Source: JBNPEO01 sp050490315 | Lineage (GTDB): Bacteria; Actinomycetota; Actinomycetes; Actinomycetales; Micrococcaceae | Length of the DNA: 64,000 nt | NCBI RefSeq assembly: GCF_050490315.1 | Contig: NZ_JBNPEO010000001.1 | Coordinates: 496,001 to 560,000 of the forward strand | Direction of reading: 5' to 3' | Shown: in pieces, positions 55,825 through 64,000 of the stretch | Position numbering within the stretch: position 1 is the first letter of the stretch | Layout: each line of letters starts with the position of its first letter | Made by a program: the position numbers and the translations under genes | The notes under the pieces: model-generated | The model's input: the letters and a program-made list of their open reading frames with translations, nothing else | Told to the model about the DNA's origin: nothing | Databases searched by the model: none

Positions 55825-56883
55825 GCGTGGGCGGAGTTTCACACTAGGTAGCGCTGGTGCGGGGATCCTGCCAGCTTCAACACCTGCGCTTGGACCGTGC
55901 CCGGGAACAACACCGTAGCGGGCCCGGGATGTAGTCAAGGAGTCCTCGGTGTAGAGCACATCTGTGGCTTCCCAATCCTGACGAGCTTGCTCAATTTCTT
56001 CGTGGGTGCGGCCAACAAAGTTCCACCACATCAACAAGTCTTCACGGAAGGGCTCGCCCCCGAGCAGCAACACCTTGGTGCCAGTTTCGGCAATCACCCT
56101 TAACTCGCTGCGGCCTGCTCCCAAGTACGCCAGAGGACCCGGCTGAACACGGACATCGTCAACGGTGACGGATCCTTCGATCACCAAAAGTGCGTGCTCG
56201 AATTCTGGGTTCACCGGCAGCGTAGCTGCTGAATCCAAAGTGATTACTGCACCAACAATGGGGGAGTACATCTTCGCTGGGGACGTAGCGCCGGCGAAGG
56301 AACCCACCATCACGGTGGCGGCAAAGCCTTCCCCGCTGACCACCGGCAAGTCTTGGTGCTGTTCAAAAGACGGTGCGCGGTGGCGGTCCCCGTCCGGCAA
56401 GGCGACCCACAACTGGAGTCCACGGCTCAGCGGAACGTCAGTGCCGCCGTCGACCACTGAATTGTCCGGGGCGGCGCTCAAAGCAGATGCACTAACCTCA
56501 CCGTTGACCAAGGAAAATTCCGAATGCGAAATCCCGTGCCCGGCCGTCATAATATTCAACTCGCCGGGCCTAACAATGACGTTGTTGCCCAGGCTGTCGC
56601 GGTGCCTGATCTCCCCGGCGAGTGGCCAAGTCACAGTCTGCAAACCTATGTGCGGGTGAGGGAGAACAGACATCAACGTCCGGGCCGGGCCAAAACTATC
56701 TAAGAAACACCATGCCCCCACAGTGGGGAGGCCGCGCTGAGGAAGCGTCCGGGAGACATTAATGGCGCGCACCCCGCCGAGGGGTACCTCGCGCTCGGGC
56801 CACAGCTGAACACATGGAGAATTCTGGTCTGCCGGTGCAGCGGGGCACACTTCGGGTTGAGGAACCACTTCAAGGTTTGTCAC
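55813..56883 (-). CDS. Pirin family protein
   Basis: Bicupin of 356 residues. The metal ligands are in LPHPHIGLQTVTW (two His) and AGHGISHSEFS (His, Glu), giving the His3Glu pirin site in the first cupin. The second cupin (about 190-330) ends with LMWWNFVGRTHEEI, typical of pirins. Some pirins are quercetinases or redox regulators; role here unknown. GTG at 56883 with TAGAGT 6 bases upstream; divergent from the beta-galactosidase. Confidence 0.9.
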   Translation of the reverse strand: MTNLEVVPQPEVCPAAPADQNSPCVQLWPEREVPLGGVRAINVSRTLPQRGLPTVGAWCFLDSFGPARTLMSVLPHPHIGLQTVTWPLAGEIRHRDSLGNNVIVRPGELNIMTAGHGISHSEFSLVNGEVSASALSAAPDNSVVDGGTDVPLSRGLQLWVALPDGDRHRAPSFEQHQDLPVVSGEGFAATVMVGSFAGATSPAKMYSPIVGAVITLDSAATLPVNPEFEHALLVIEGSVTVDDVRVQPGPLAYLGAGRSELRVIAETGTKVLLLGGEPFREDLLMWWNFVGRTHEEIEQARQDWEATDVLYTEDSLTTSRARYGVVPGHGPSAGVEAGRIPAPALPSVKLRPRKRG

Positions 56884-56889
56884 AGCACC

Positions 56890-56895
56890 ACTCTA
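56890..56895 (-). promoter_or_regulatory. -10 box of the pirin gene (leaderless)
   Basis: TAGAGT on the minus strand, 6 bases before the GTG at 56883. Confidence 0.5.
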
Positions 56896-56910
56896 AACAC
56901 AGAAACCTTG

Positions 56911-56916
56911 TAGCGT
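56911..56916 (+). promoter_or_regulatory. -10 box of the beta-galactosidase gene (leaderless)
   Basis: TAGCGT ends 7 bases before the ATG at 56924. It is only 15 bases from the divergent pirin box, so the two promoters are back to back. Confidence 0.5.
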
Positions 56917-56923
56917 TAGGGCT

Positions 56924-58732
56924 ATGTCTGCGCCCATTTTGACCTATCGCGATGGCCAACTGTTCCGCGATGCCCAGCCACACCGCATCCTCGCTGGTGC
57001 CATCCACTATTTCCGCGTTCACCCAGAGCAGTGGCAAGACCGTCTGCGCAGGCTCAAAGCCATGGGCGCCAACACCGTAGACACCTACGTGGCATGGAAT
57101 TTCCACCAGCCCAAAGAAGATCAAGCCCCGGATTTCACCGGTTGGCGGGACTTGGGCCGCTTTATTGATATTGCTGCTGAGGAAGGGCTGGACGTCATTG
57201 TCCGCCCCGGCCCCTACATTTGCGCCGAATGGGACAACGCTGGTTTCCCCGCATGGCTCACGGCCATCCCCGGCATCGGCCTGCGCTGCAACGATCCAGT
57301 TTTCACCGGAGCCATTGAGAAGTGGTTTGATGCATTGCTGCCCATCATCGCCACACGTCAGGCTGCACAAGGCGGCCCCGTTGTGGCACTTCAGGTGGAA
57401 AACGAATATGGCAGCTACGGCGACGACGCCGAATACATCCACTGGAACAAAACCGCGCTCACCGAGCGGGGCATCACCGAAACGCTATTTACGGCCGACG
57501 GCGGTAACGACTACTTCTTGGATGGCGGCTCAGTGCCGGACATCTGGGCCACTGCCACCTTGGGAAGCCGTGGCGACGAAGCCGTAGCCACGTGGGAACG
57601 ACGCCGGCCTGGCGAACCGTTCTTCAACGTTGAGTTTTGGGGTGGCTGGTTCGATCACTGGAACGAACACCACCACACTCGTCCGGCGGCAGAAGCTGCA
57701 AGCGAAATGCGGAAAATGCTTGATCTGGGTGGCCACGTTTGTGTGTACATGGCTCACGGCGGAACCAACTTCGGTTTGGGATCAGGCGCCAACCACAACG
57801 GCACTCACATCGAGCCGACTGTCACGAGCTACGATTCGGACGCGCCGATCGCTGAGAACGGCGAACTGACCGAGAAATTCCACGCGATGCGTACAGAATT
57901 CTTCCGCGCGCAGGGGCTCGAAGGTGTCCAGCTCCCTGAGCTGGATACCGAACTATTGGCGGCCCCGGCCGTGCTACCCGCCCAGAGCGTGTCGGTGTCT
58001 GCTGGCAAGGACTTGTTGGAGCTGGTGCGCGCCACTGCTGCACCCGTGAAAAGTGTTAAACCACTTTCATTTGAGGACCTTGGTCTCGACGGTGGTTTGG
58101 TGCTTTACCGCGCTCAAGCCGTTTTGCCGGGTCTTGTGGATGCACCTAAAGAAACTCCGCTGAAAATCCTTGGCCTTCACGACCGTGCCTATGTGTGGGT
58201 TAATGGGGCATTCATGGGTGTCCTCGATGACACCACCGCTGAGCAGGGCCTCACCGTCACGGGAACCGGGGCTACAGCCACACTTGAAATCTTGGTGGAG
58301 AACGTGGGCCGGATTAACTACGGCCCACTCTTCGGCCAAGGAAAAGGCATCCTGGGTGGTGTATTAGTGAACCAGCGCTACACCTTCCACTGGGAACAGA
58401 TTCCGGTGGCGCTCGAGGCCTGGGGTTCGGCCGAGCTTGAAGAACTTGCAACAGCCACCTTCGATGCCGAAACCCCCGCAGATACCTACCTCGAATTCCC
58501 TGGCTTCACCAAGGGATTTGTGTGGATCAACGGATTCCTTCTGGGACGCTATTGGGAGATCGGACCGCAGAAAACCCTCTACGTTCCGGCTCCCTTGATC
58601 CAGACGGGAAGCAACGTGATCAAGGTTCTAGAACTGGGCAAGGCTGGGGCCAAAATTGAGTTGCGCGCCCAGGCTGACCTGGGTGAAGGCGAACCCGAGG
58701 CCACCATCGAGGCGGCAGAGCTTCCGGCATAG
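56924..58732 (+). CDS. GH35 beta-galactosidase
   Basis: 602-residue glycoside hydrolase family 35 enzyme, no signal peptide, so it acts on imported beta-galactosides. ILAGAIHYFRVHPEQWQDRL, the acid/base Glu in VVALQVENEYGSYGD, and the nucleophile Glu in FFNVEFWGGWFDHWN are in the expected order, then MAHGGTNFGLGSGAN. C-terminal beta domains include FVWINGFLLGRYWEIGPQ. Start set by the upstream box. No transporter adjoins it. Confidence 0.93.
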   Translation: MSAPILTYRDGQLFRDAQPHRILAGAIHYFRVHPEQWQDRLRRLKAMGANTVDTYVAWNFHQPKEDQAPDFTGWRDLGRFIDIAAEEGLDVIVRPGPYICAEWDNAGFPAWLTAIPGIGLRCNDPVFTGAIEKWFDALLPIIATRQAAQGGPVVALQVENEYGSYGDDAEYIHWNKTALTERGITETLFTADGGNDYFLDGGSVPDIWATATLGSRGDEAVATWERRRPGEPFFNVEFWGGWFDHWNEHHHTRPAAEAASEMRKMLDLGGHVCVYMAHGGTNFGLGSGANHNGTHIEPTVTSYDSDAPIAENGELTEKFHAMRTEFFRAQGLEGVQLPELDTELLAAPAVLPAQSVSVSAGKDLLELVRATAAPVKSVKPLSFEDLGLDGGLVLYRAQAVLPGLVDAPKETPLKILGLHDRAYVWVNGAFMGVLDDTTAEQGLTVTGTGATATLEILVENVGRINYGPLFGQGKGILGGVLVNQRYTFHWEQIPVALEAWGSAELEELATATFDAETPADTYLEFPGFTKGFVWINGFLLGRYWEIGPQKTLYVPAPLIQTGSNVIKVLELGKAGAKIELRAQADLGEGEPEATIEAAELPA

Positions 58733-58749
58733 CTATACACAGTGAGCCG

Positions 58750-58779
58750 CTGACATAGTCCGGTGTCTCTGACTATGCT
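58750..58779 (+). promoter_or_regulatory. Probable promoter of the osmoprotectant operon
   Basis: CTGACA (58750-58755), 18 bases, TATGCT (58774-58779), leaving a leader of about 80 bases before the ATG at 58863. Unlike most units here, this operon has a leader and a GGGAAG ribosome site. Confidence 0.45.
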
Positions 58780-58862
58780 GGGGAGCCGGACACAAAAATG
58801 GCCCCGCCACTGTGCCACCGAATAGAGCGAGCCTTACCGATCGACCTTAGGGAAGCACCACT

Positions 58863-59942
58863 ATGGCTGAAGCCATGATCCAATTCCGGAACGTGACTAA
58901 GCAGTACCAAGAGTCCGCGCCAGCCGTGGATTCTTTGAGCATGGACATTGACCGCGGCTCAATCACCGTTTTTGTGGGGCCATCGGGTTGCGGGAAAACC
59001 ACCTCACTGAGGATGATCAACCGCATGGTGGAACCCACCTCCGGCACCATCACAGTGGACGGCGCCGATGTTGCCTCGCGCCCGGCGGCCGAACTGCGCC
59101 GTTCAATGGGATACGTGATGCAGTCCTCCGGGTTGATGCCGCACCGGAGCATCCTGGACAACATCGCAACGGTTCCACGTCTCAACGGTGTGCCACGCGC
59201 GGCCGCCCGCAAACGCGCCGCCGAACTTTTGGACGTTGTGGGGCTTGCCTCAAATCTGGGCAAACGCTACCCATCCCAGCTCTCGGGTGGTCAGCAGCAG
59301 CGTGTAGGTGTTGCCCGGGCGCTCGCCGCCGATCCGCCCGTGCTTTTGATGGATGAGCCCTTTAGCGCCGTGGATCCTGTGGTGCGCGACGAATTGCAGG
59401 TTGAGCTTTTGCGGCTTCAGTCCGAGCTGGCAAAAACCATTGTGTTTGTTACCCACGACATTGACGAGGCAGCCATTCTGGGCGACAAAGTGGCTGTGTT
59501 TGCTGTTGGTGGCAAACTGGCCCAGTACGCCGCCCCAGAAGAAATTCTGCGCGCACCGGCGAATGATTTTGTGGCTAACTTTGTGGGCAAAGACAGGGGC
59601 TTCCGCGGCTTGGCGTTTAACCCCGCCGAGAACGTTGTGTTGCACGCACTGCCGTTGAGTGGCAGCGGCTGGGTGTTAGAGGTCGACGCCGATTCTCGCC
59701 CCACGGGGTGGTTGCCACCGGGTGCCGCACCAGGAACGAAAGAAAAGCCTGCACGGCTCGCTGGCGGATCTTTGTTTCGCCCGGGCGACAGTCTGCGACG
59801 CGCCTTGGACTCTGCGCTGTCCTCGCCATCGGGATTGGGTGTTGCCGTAGACCATGAGGGCCGCGCTATTGGTGTGCTCAAAGCGGCTGAAGTTTTAGAA
59901 GAGATTGAGGCGGTTCGCTTACGCAGGGTGGCGCAGGGCTGA
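58863..59942 (+). CDS. Osmoprotectant ABC transporter ATPase
   Basis: 359-residue ATPase of the ProV/OpuCA type. Walker A GPSGCGKTTSLRMINRM, signature LSGGQQQRVGVARAL, Walker B VLLMDEPFSAVDP, H-loop VTHDIDEA. After residue 250 an extension ends with a CBS-like part (LGVAVDHEGRAIGVLKAAEVLEEIE), as in osmoregulated ATPases. It energises import of glycine betaine, choline or carnitine with the next three genes. ATG at 58863 with GGGAAG upstream. Stop overlaps the permease start (TGATG). Confidence 0.92.
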   Translation: MAEAMIQFRNVTKQYQESAPAVDSLSMDIDRGSITVFVGPSGCGKTTSLRMINRMVEPTSGTITVDGADVASRPAAELRRSMGYVMQSSGLMPHRSILDNIATVPRLNGVPRAAARKRAAELLDVVGLASNLGKRYPSQLSGGQQQRVGVARALAADPPVLLMDEPFSAVDPVVRDELQVELLRLQSELAKTIVFVTHDIDEAAILGDKVAVFAVGGKLAQYAAPEEILRAPANDFVANFVGKDRGFRGLAFNPAENVVLHALPLSGSGWVLEVDADSRPTGWLPPGAAPGTKEKPARLAGGSLFRPGDSLRRALDSALSSPSGLGVAVDHEGRAIGVLKAAEVLEEIEAVRLRRVAQG

Positions 59943-60673
59943 TGCAGTGGCTTTTCGCCAACCTGCCCATGGTGCTGGACCTCGCGCGTCAGCACCTTAT
60001 CCTCGCCATCGTTCCCATGCTTCTGGGGCTTGTGGTGTCAGTTCCGCTGGCCGAATTTGCCCGTAAATACACGGTGCTACGTTCGGTAGTCCTCACGGCG
60101 TCTTCGCTGCTCTACACCATTCCCTCATTGGCACTTTTTATTATTTTGCCCACCATTTTGCAGCGAAGAATCTTGGACCCAGTCAATGTGATTGTTGCCC
60201 TCACCCTGTACGCCGTAGCCTTGTTGGTGCGTGCGGCAATCGATGCTTTGGATTCGGTTCCCGAGGATCTTCGGCAGTCGGCAATGGCCATGGGGTACAA
60301 ACCAGTTAGACGGTTTTTTGCCATTGACTTGCCACTGTCCCTTCCGGTGATGTTTGCCGGGCTCAGGGTCGTTTCAGTGAGCAATATTTCCCTGGTCAGT
60401 GTTGCAGCACTTCTAGGGATCGATAACCTTGGCCGGCTATTTACCGACGGACTCCAACGGGACTTTGTGACCGAAGTCTGGGTGGGGATTATCGCCACCT
60501 TGGTCTTGGCGCTCTTGGTGGATTTGCTGCTGGTTCTGATCGAAAGAATGCTCACGCCCTGGACTCGGGTGAGTAACCGTAAAGGTGCCCGGACCCGCGA
60601 ACCTGAGGTGCCGTCGTCGGGCAGTTCAGGGTTGATTGCTCAGCGCTCACAGGCGGCGGGAGGCTCAGTATGA
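59942..60673 (+). CDS. Osmoprotectant ABC transporter permease (first)
   Basis: 243-residue permease with about five to six helices. The EAA-type loop contacting the ATPase is DALDSVPEDLRQSAMAMGYKPVRRFFAIDLPLSLPV. The C-terminal 35 residues are polar and Ser-rich. ATG overlaps the ATPase stop, and its stop overlaps the next permease (ATGA), so the operon is translationally coupled. Confidence 0.92.
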   Translation: MQWLFANLPMVLDLARQHLILAIVPMLLGLVVSVPLAEFARKYTVLRSVVLTASSLLYTIPSLALFIILPTILQRRILDPVNVIVALTLYAVALLVRAAIDALDSVPEDLRQSAMAMGYKPVRRFFAIDLPLSLPVMFAGLRVVSVSNISLVSVAALLGIDNLGRLFTDGLQRDFVTEVWVGIIATLVLALLVDLLLVLIERMLTPWTRVSNRKGARTREPEVPSSGSSGLIAQRSQAAGGSV

Positions 60674-61449
60674 ACTCCATCATTGCTAACACCATTACGT
60701 GGCTGACCGACCCCGAACATTGGACCGGTATCACTGGTATTCCGGTGCGGATCGGGGAGCACCTTCAATACAGTGCTTTGGTGCTTTTGATTGCCGCAGT
60801 TATTGCTATTCCGGTGGGTATGTACGTAGGTCACACCGGTAAAGGACGAGTTGTTGTGGTGGCCGTGGCAGGCTCGTTGCGTGCTCTTCCTACCCTTGGT
60901 TTGCTGATCCTTTTTGTGCTGCTGGCCGGGATTGGTCTGATGCCACCCATCTGGGCACTGGTGATACTTACGGTTCCGCCGTTATTGTCCGGAACCTATG
61001 CGGGCATTTCCAGTGTGGACCGCCAATACGTTGATGCTGCCCGGGCCATGGGAATGACTGAGTGGCAGATCCTGTTCCAAGTGGAAGTACCCAATGCTGT
61101 CAAAGTGATGCTGGGTGGTTTCAGGACCGCTGTGCTGCAGGTCATCGCGACTGTATCAGTGGTGGCCTACATCAATCTCGGTGGGTTGGGCCGCTACATC
61201 TTTGACGGTGCTGACCTTAACGACTTCCCCCGCATGTTGGGTGGATCCCTACTGATTACGCTTTTGGCCATTGCGGCAGACCTTGTGCTGGTTCTGTTGC
61301 AACGGCTGCTTACCCCGCGCGGCCTGCGCGCAACGACCACCCGTTCCGGTACAGCTGGAAATACCGCTGTCACCAGAGCTACCACTACCACCGGAGTCAC
61401 TCAAGGCGCTGCGCCGGCAGTGGCCGCACCTCAAGGAGAAACGCCATAA
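60670..61449 (+). CDS. Osmoprotectant ABC transporter permease (second)
   Basis: 259-residue permease paired with the preceding one. The coupling loop is ISSVDRQYVDAARAMGMTEWQILFQVEVPNAVKVML. About six helices; the Thr/Ala-rich C-terminal tail of some 40 residues is low complexity. Stop overlaps the ATG of the binding-protein gene (TAATG). Confidence 0.92.
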   Translation: MNSIIANTITWLTDPEHWTGITGIPVRIGEHLQYSALVLLIAAVIAIPVGMYVGHTGKGRVVVVAVAGSLRALPTLGLLILFVLLAGIGLMPPIWALVILTVPPLLSGTYAGISSVDRQYVDAARAMGMTEWQILFQVEVPNAVKVMLGGFRTAVLQVIATVSVVAYINLGGLGRYIFDGADLNDFPRMLGGSLLITLLAIAADLVLVLLQRLLTPRGLRATTTRSGTAGNTAVTRATTTTGVTQGAAPAVAAPQGETP

Positions 61450-62444
61450 TGCAGAACTCAACTACAGGACGTAAAAGAATTTTCGGCCGCACCCTCAGCC
61501 GTCCCATCACTCGCAGGGGAGCGGGACTTTTCGCAGCCGGAGTGGCAGCCACACTGATGTTGAGCGCATGTGGTGGTTCCTCGGATCCTCTAGGAACGTC
61601 ACCAGCCAGTAACGGTGCTGGTTCGGCGGCTGCAGGCGGAGCATTGGTTGTAGGTTCGGCTGACTTCGCGGAGAGCCAGATCATCGCTGAAATCTACGCA
61701 GGTGCCCTCAACAATGCTGGGATCAGCGCCTCTACCAAGAAGCTGACCACACGCGAGGTCTACGTTAAGGCAGTCCAGGACGGATCTTTGGACCTGGTTC
61801 CGGACTATTCAGGAAATCTCCTTCAGTACTTGGACAAGGAGGCTACGGAGATCTCCGCTGATGACATCGCCAAGGCGCTGCCGGGCAAGTTGCCTTCGGG
61901 ATTGTCCGTTCTGGACGTGTCCAAGGCTGAGGATAAGGACGCCATGGTGGTCACTAAAGCCACTGCCGAGAAATACCAACTCAAGACCATTGAGGACCTT
62001 GCCAAGGTTTGTTCTGAACTAACCCTCGGTGCTCCGGCCACCTTCGCGGAGCGTGCTTACGGTCTGCCAGGACTGAAGAAGAACTACAACTGCGAGCCCA
62101 AGAAGCTAGAACCGTTCTCCGATGGTGGTGGCCCGATCACCGTCAAGGCACTTTTGGACGATCAGGTTCAGGTGGCTGATATTTACACCACTACACCTGC
62201 CATTGCGGACAACGACCTTGTGGTTCTCGAGGACCCTAAAAACAACTTCATTGCCCAGCAGGTGCTTCCTTTGGTGAACACCGCCAAGATGACGGATGCG
62301 GCCAAAACGGCACTCAACAACGTATCTAAGCAGCTGACCACTGATGACCTGATCTCATTGAATCGGGCCGTGAGCGGTAACCAAAAGCAGAGCCCTAAGG
62401 ATGCTGCTGCGGCGTGGCTCAAGGACAAGGGCATCGTCAAATAA
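61449..62444 (+). CDS. Osmoprotectant-binding lipoprotein
   Basis: 331-residue OpuAC/ProX-type binding protein anchored outside the membrane. The signal peptide has basic TGRKRIFGR..RPITRRG and lipobox LMLSAC; a Gly/Ser/Ala linker follows. The mature protein contains VVGSADFAESQIIAEIYAGAL and DLVPDYSGNLLQYL, typical of choline and betaine binders. The fourth gene of the ABC operon. Confidence 0.92.
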   Translation: MQNSTTGRKRIFGRTLSRPITRRGAGLFAAGVAATLMLSACGGSSDPLGTSPASNGAGSAAAGGALVVGSADFAESQIIAEIYAGALNNAGISASTKKLTTREVYVKAVQDGSLDLVPDYSGNLLQYLDKEATEISADDIAKALPGKLPSGLSVLDVSKAEDKDAMVVTKATAEKYQLKTIEDLAKVCSELTLGAPATFAERAYGLPGLKKNYNCEPKKLEPFSDGGGPITVKALLDDQVQVADIYTTTPAIADNDLVVLEDPKNNFIAQQVLPLVNTAKMTDAAKTALNNVSKQLTTDDLISLNRAVSGNQKQSPKDAAAAWLKDKGIVK

Positions 62445-62462
62445 CTTCTGAGCATTGCCGAG

Positions 62463-62506
62463 CGGCAGTCCACTATGGCGCGTATCACAGCCGGAGTGGG
62501 CTGCCG
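62463..62506 (+). terminator. Hairpin after the osmoprotectant operon
   Basis: Arms CGGCAGTCCACT and AGTGGGCTGCCG (12 bp, one G-T pair) with a 20-base loop, followed by TTATGGCATATTT. It could end the operon; the T-rich flank also holds the next gene's -10 box. Confidence 0.45.
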
Positions 62507-62512
62507 TTATGG

Positions 62513-62518
62513 CATATT
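62513..62518 (+). promoter_or_regulatory. Possible -10 box of the aminotransferase gene (leaderless)
   Basis: CATATT ends 6 bases before the ATG at 62525. One base off the TANNNT pattern, so weaker. Confidence 0.35.
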
Positions 62519-62524
62519 TGATAA

Positions 62525-63745
62525 ATGGCAGAATTCAAGCAGTCCACGAAACTTCACAACGTTCTCTATGACATCCGTGGACCGATCCTCGAAGCGGCGC
62601 AGCAGATGGAAGCCGAGGGTCACAGGATCCTCAAACTGAACATCGGCAACCCCGCGCCGTTCGGATTCGAGGCTCCTGATGCCATTTTGGTGGACATGAT
62701 TCGCCACTTGCCGCACGCACAGGGATACAGCGATTCGCGTGGAATTTTTTCTGCCCGCACAGCCGTCTCCCAGTATTACCAAACGCGCGGCATCCAAAAC
62801 ATTCACGTTGATGACATTTATCTGGGAAACGGTGTCAGCGAACTGATCACCATGTCCTTGATGGCGCTTTTGGACAACGGGGACGAGATCCTCATTCCGG
62901 CACCGGACTACCCACTGTGGACAGCTTCCGTCAGCCTCGCTGGCGGCCGCCCCGTGCACTATCTGTGCAACGAGGAAGAGGGCTGGCTGCCGGACCTTGA
63001 GGACATCGAGTCGAAGATTAGCCCTAACACCAAGGGCATTGTGATCATCAACCCGAACAACCCCACGGGTGCTGTTTACCCCGAGGCTACGGTTAAGGGA
63101 ATGGTGGAAATTGCCCGCAAGCACGGTCTGATTGTCTTCTCCGATGAGATTTACGAAAAGATCCTGTACGAGGATGCAGTCCACGTCAATACGGCAAAAT
63201 ACACCGGTGACGATGTCTTGTGTCTGACTTACAACGGCTTGTCAAAGGCCTACCGTGTGTGCGGTTACCGCGCCGGCTGGATGGCTATTTCCGGGCCTAA
63301 GAAGGCGGCCTCGGATTATTTAGAAGGCATCAACCTCTTGGCCAACATGCGTTTGTGCGCAAACGTTCCGGCCCAACACGCCATCCAAACCGCTTTGGGC
63401 GGTTACCAGAGCATCAATGATCTCATCCTCCCCGGTGGGCGTTTGCTGGAGCAACGCAACAAGGCCTACGAGATGCTCAACGCGATTCCTGGTGTGAGCA
63501 CCCAGCAGGCCAAGGGGGCGCTGTATCTATTTCCGAAGCTTGATCCCGAGGTTTACCAGATCCGCGACGACGAAAAGTTTGTCCTAGATCTGTTGCGCGA
63601 GCAGAAGATTCTGGTTTCTCACGGCCGCGCGTTCAATTGGGGTAAACCCGATCATTTCCGGATGGTCACTTTGCCCAACGTCAAGGACATTGAAGAGGCA
63701 ATTGGCCGGATGGGCGACTTCCTGAGTCGGTATCACGGTAACTAA
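62525..63745 (+). CDS. alaA: Alanine-type PLP aminotransferase
   Basis: 406-residue fold-type I aminotransferase of the AlaA branch (glutamate-pyruvate). LNIGNPAPFGFEAPD near the start, PAPDYPLWTASVSLAGG, NPNNPTGAVYP, FSDEIYEKILYED and the PLP lysine in TYNGLSKAYRVCGYRAGW. The AlaA-like SRYHGN end is present. Main alternative: aspartate aminotransferase. ATG at 62525 follows a -10-like CATATT. Confidence 0.88.
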   Translation: MAEFKQSTKLHNVLYDIRGPILEAAQQMEAEGHRILKLNIGNPAPFGFEAPDAILVDMIRHLPHAQGYSDSRGIFSARTAVSQYYQTRGIQNIHVDDIYLGNGVSELITMSLMALLDNGDEILIPAPDYPLWTASVSLAGGRPVHYLCNEEEGWLPDLEDIESKISPNTKGIVIINPNNPTGAVYPEATVKGMVEIARKHGLIVFSDEIYEKILYEDAVHVNTAKYTGDDVLCLTYNGLSKAYRVCGYRAGWMAISGPKKAASDYLEGINLLANMRLCANVPAQHAIQTALGGYQSINDLILPGGRLLEQRNKAYEMLNAIPGVSTQQAKGALYLFPKLDPEVYQIRDDEKFVLDLLREQKILVSHGRAFNWGKPDHFRMVTLPNVKDIEEAIGRMGDFLSRYHGN

Positions 63746-63809
63746 GTAAGTTCGGTTAGGACGGCGCTGGCACGGCATATCGAGTCAGCCCATAACAGGC
63801 AGGCGAATC

Positions 63810-64000
63810 ATGGCAAAGAAGTCATCAGGTAGCTCCGAGATTGTTCAATTCGAGGAGAGTCCCGTCAAGGTGCTCCGAGTTGGAGACGGTTTCCAACTTG
63901 ACAGCGTTGATCCAGACTCGGCTCCGGCTTTTCCTGGCGGGAAAAGTGAGGGACTTGCACGGCTAAACGAGCAGGATGACCGTCTGACCGAACTGCAGGA
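63810..64000 (+). CDS. PPK2-family polyphosphate kinase, N-terminal part
   Basis: The frame from the ATG at 63810 runs off the right edge after 63 codons. It reads SPVKVLRVGDGFQLDSVDPD and FPGGKSEGLARLNEQDDRLT, which matches the N-terminal region of actinobacterial PPK2 proteins that come before the P-loop. PPK2 transfers phosphate between polyphosphate and nucleoside diphosphates. No catalytic motif lies within the window, so this rests on the N-terminal pattern only. Confidence 0.7.
   Translation, partial: MAKKSSGSSEIVQFEESPVKVLRVGDGFQLDSVDPDSAPAFPGGKSEGLARLNEQDDRLTELQ

Overview
The window looks like chromosome from a Gram-positive actinobacterium of the Micrococcaceae (Arthrobacter / Psychromicrobium / Renibacterium type). 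The evidence is a moderately high GC content, a mycothiol glycosyltransferase (mshA), both guaB and guaB3, two CIRCE elements ahead of groES-groEL, a galU-rimJ-glpR/sepX cluster, many GTG starts and many apparently leaderless promoters. The assignment rests on gene content and order, not on a database search. Almost every base is coding, and I see no prophage, insertion sequence, CRISPR array or plasmid gene.

Layout. 1-5550: mshA (partial), then the alr-tsaE-tsaB-rimI-tsaD operon for D-alanine and tRNA t6A synthesis, ending in a PP2C-type phosphatase. 5547-11084: a YbdK-type ligase, a GH3 lipoprotein, a shikimate dehydrogenase-like enzyme, a THUMP-like methyltransferase and a small membrane protein. 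11100-16458: HrcA/CIRCE-controlled groES-groEL, a DUF389 membrane protein and an acyltransferase-3/SGNH protein. 16610-30155: guanine nucleotide genes (guaB, guaB3, guaA) interspersed with ABC exporters, glpD, a PTS EIIA, SURF1 and DUF3817. 30287-34447: one very large protein combining a degenerate SF1 helicase core with an intact-looking endonuclease domain. 34471-39217: a CpaB/SAF protein, an FmdB zinc ribbon, MTHFS, galU, a GNAT acetyltransferase, a GlpR/SepX-like division protein and tRNA-Ala(CGC).

39223-42108 is the one clearly rearranged region. A lipoprotein gene has lost its start codon. A 166-bp direct repeat, nearly identical in its two copies, flanks an ankyrin-type gene. One copy carries the tail of a vanished paralogue of the neighbouring glycoside hydrolase. 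42186-50026: a lipid kinase, an SDR enzyme, an ECF sigma-ogt-alkB alkylation-repair operon, a reductase, a fatty acid desaturase, an AlaX-like editing protein and CorA. 50114-53898: two Lrp/MFS pairs. 54013-58732: a doubly deleted nitronate monooxygenase, a BadF/GlcNAc-kinase-like enzyme, a pirin and a GH35 beta-galactosidase. 58863-62444: an OpuC-type osmoprotectant ABC operon. 62525-64000: an alanine-type aminotransferase and the start of a PPK2 polyphosphate kinase.

Four observations stand out. (1) The 1386-residue helicase-like protein has lost its Walker A lysine and Walker B glutamate but keeps a D...ExD nuclease motif. (2) The paired ABC exporter has one complete and one wholly degenerate composite ATP site. 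(3) The ankyrin cassette lies between direct repeats beside a decapitated lipoprotein gene. (4) Across the window, about twenty transcription-unit starts have a TANNNT box only 6-8 bases before the start codon, which indicates widespread leaderless mRNA.
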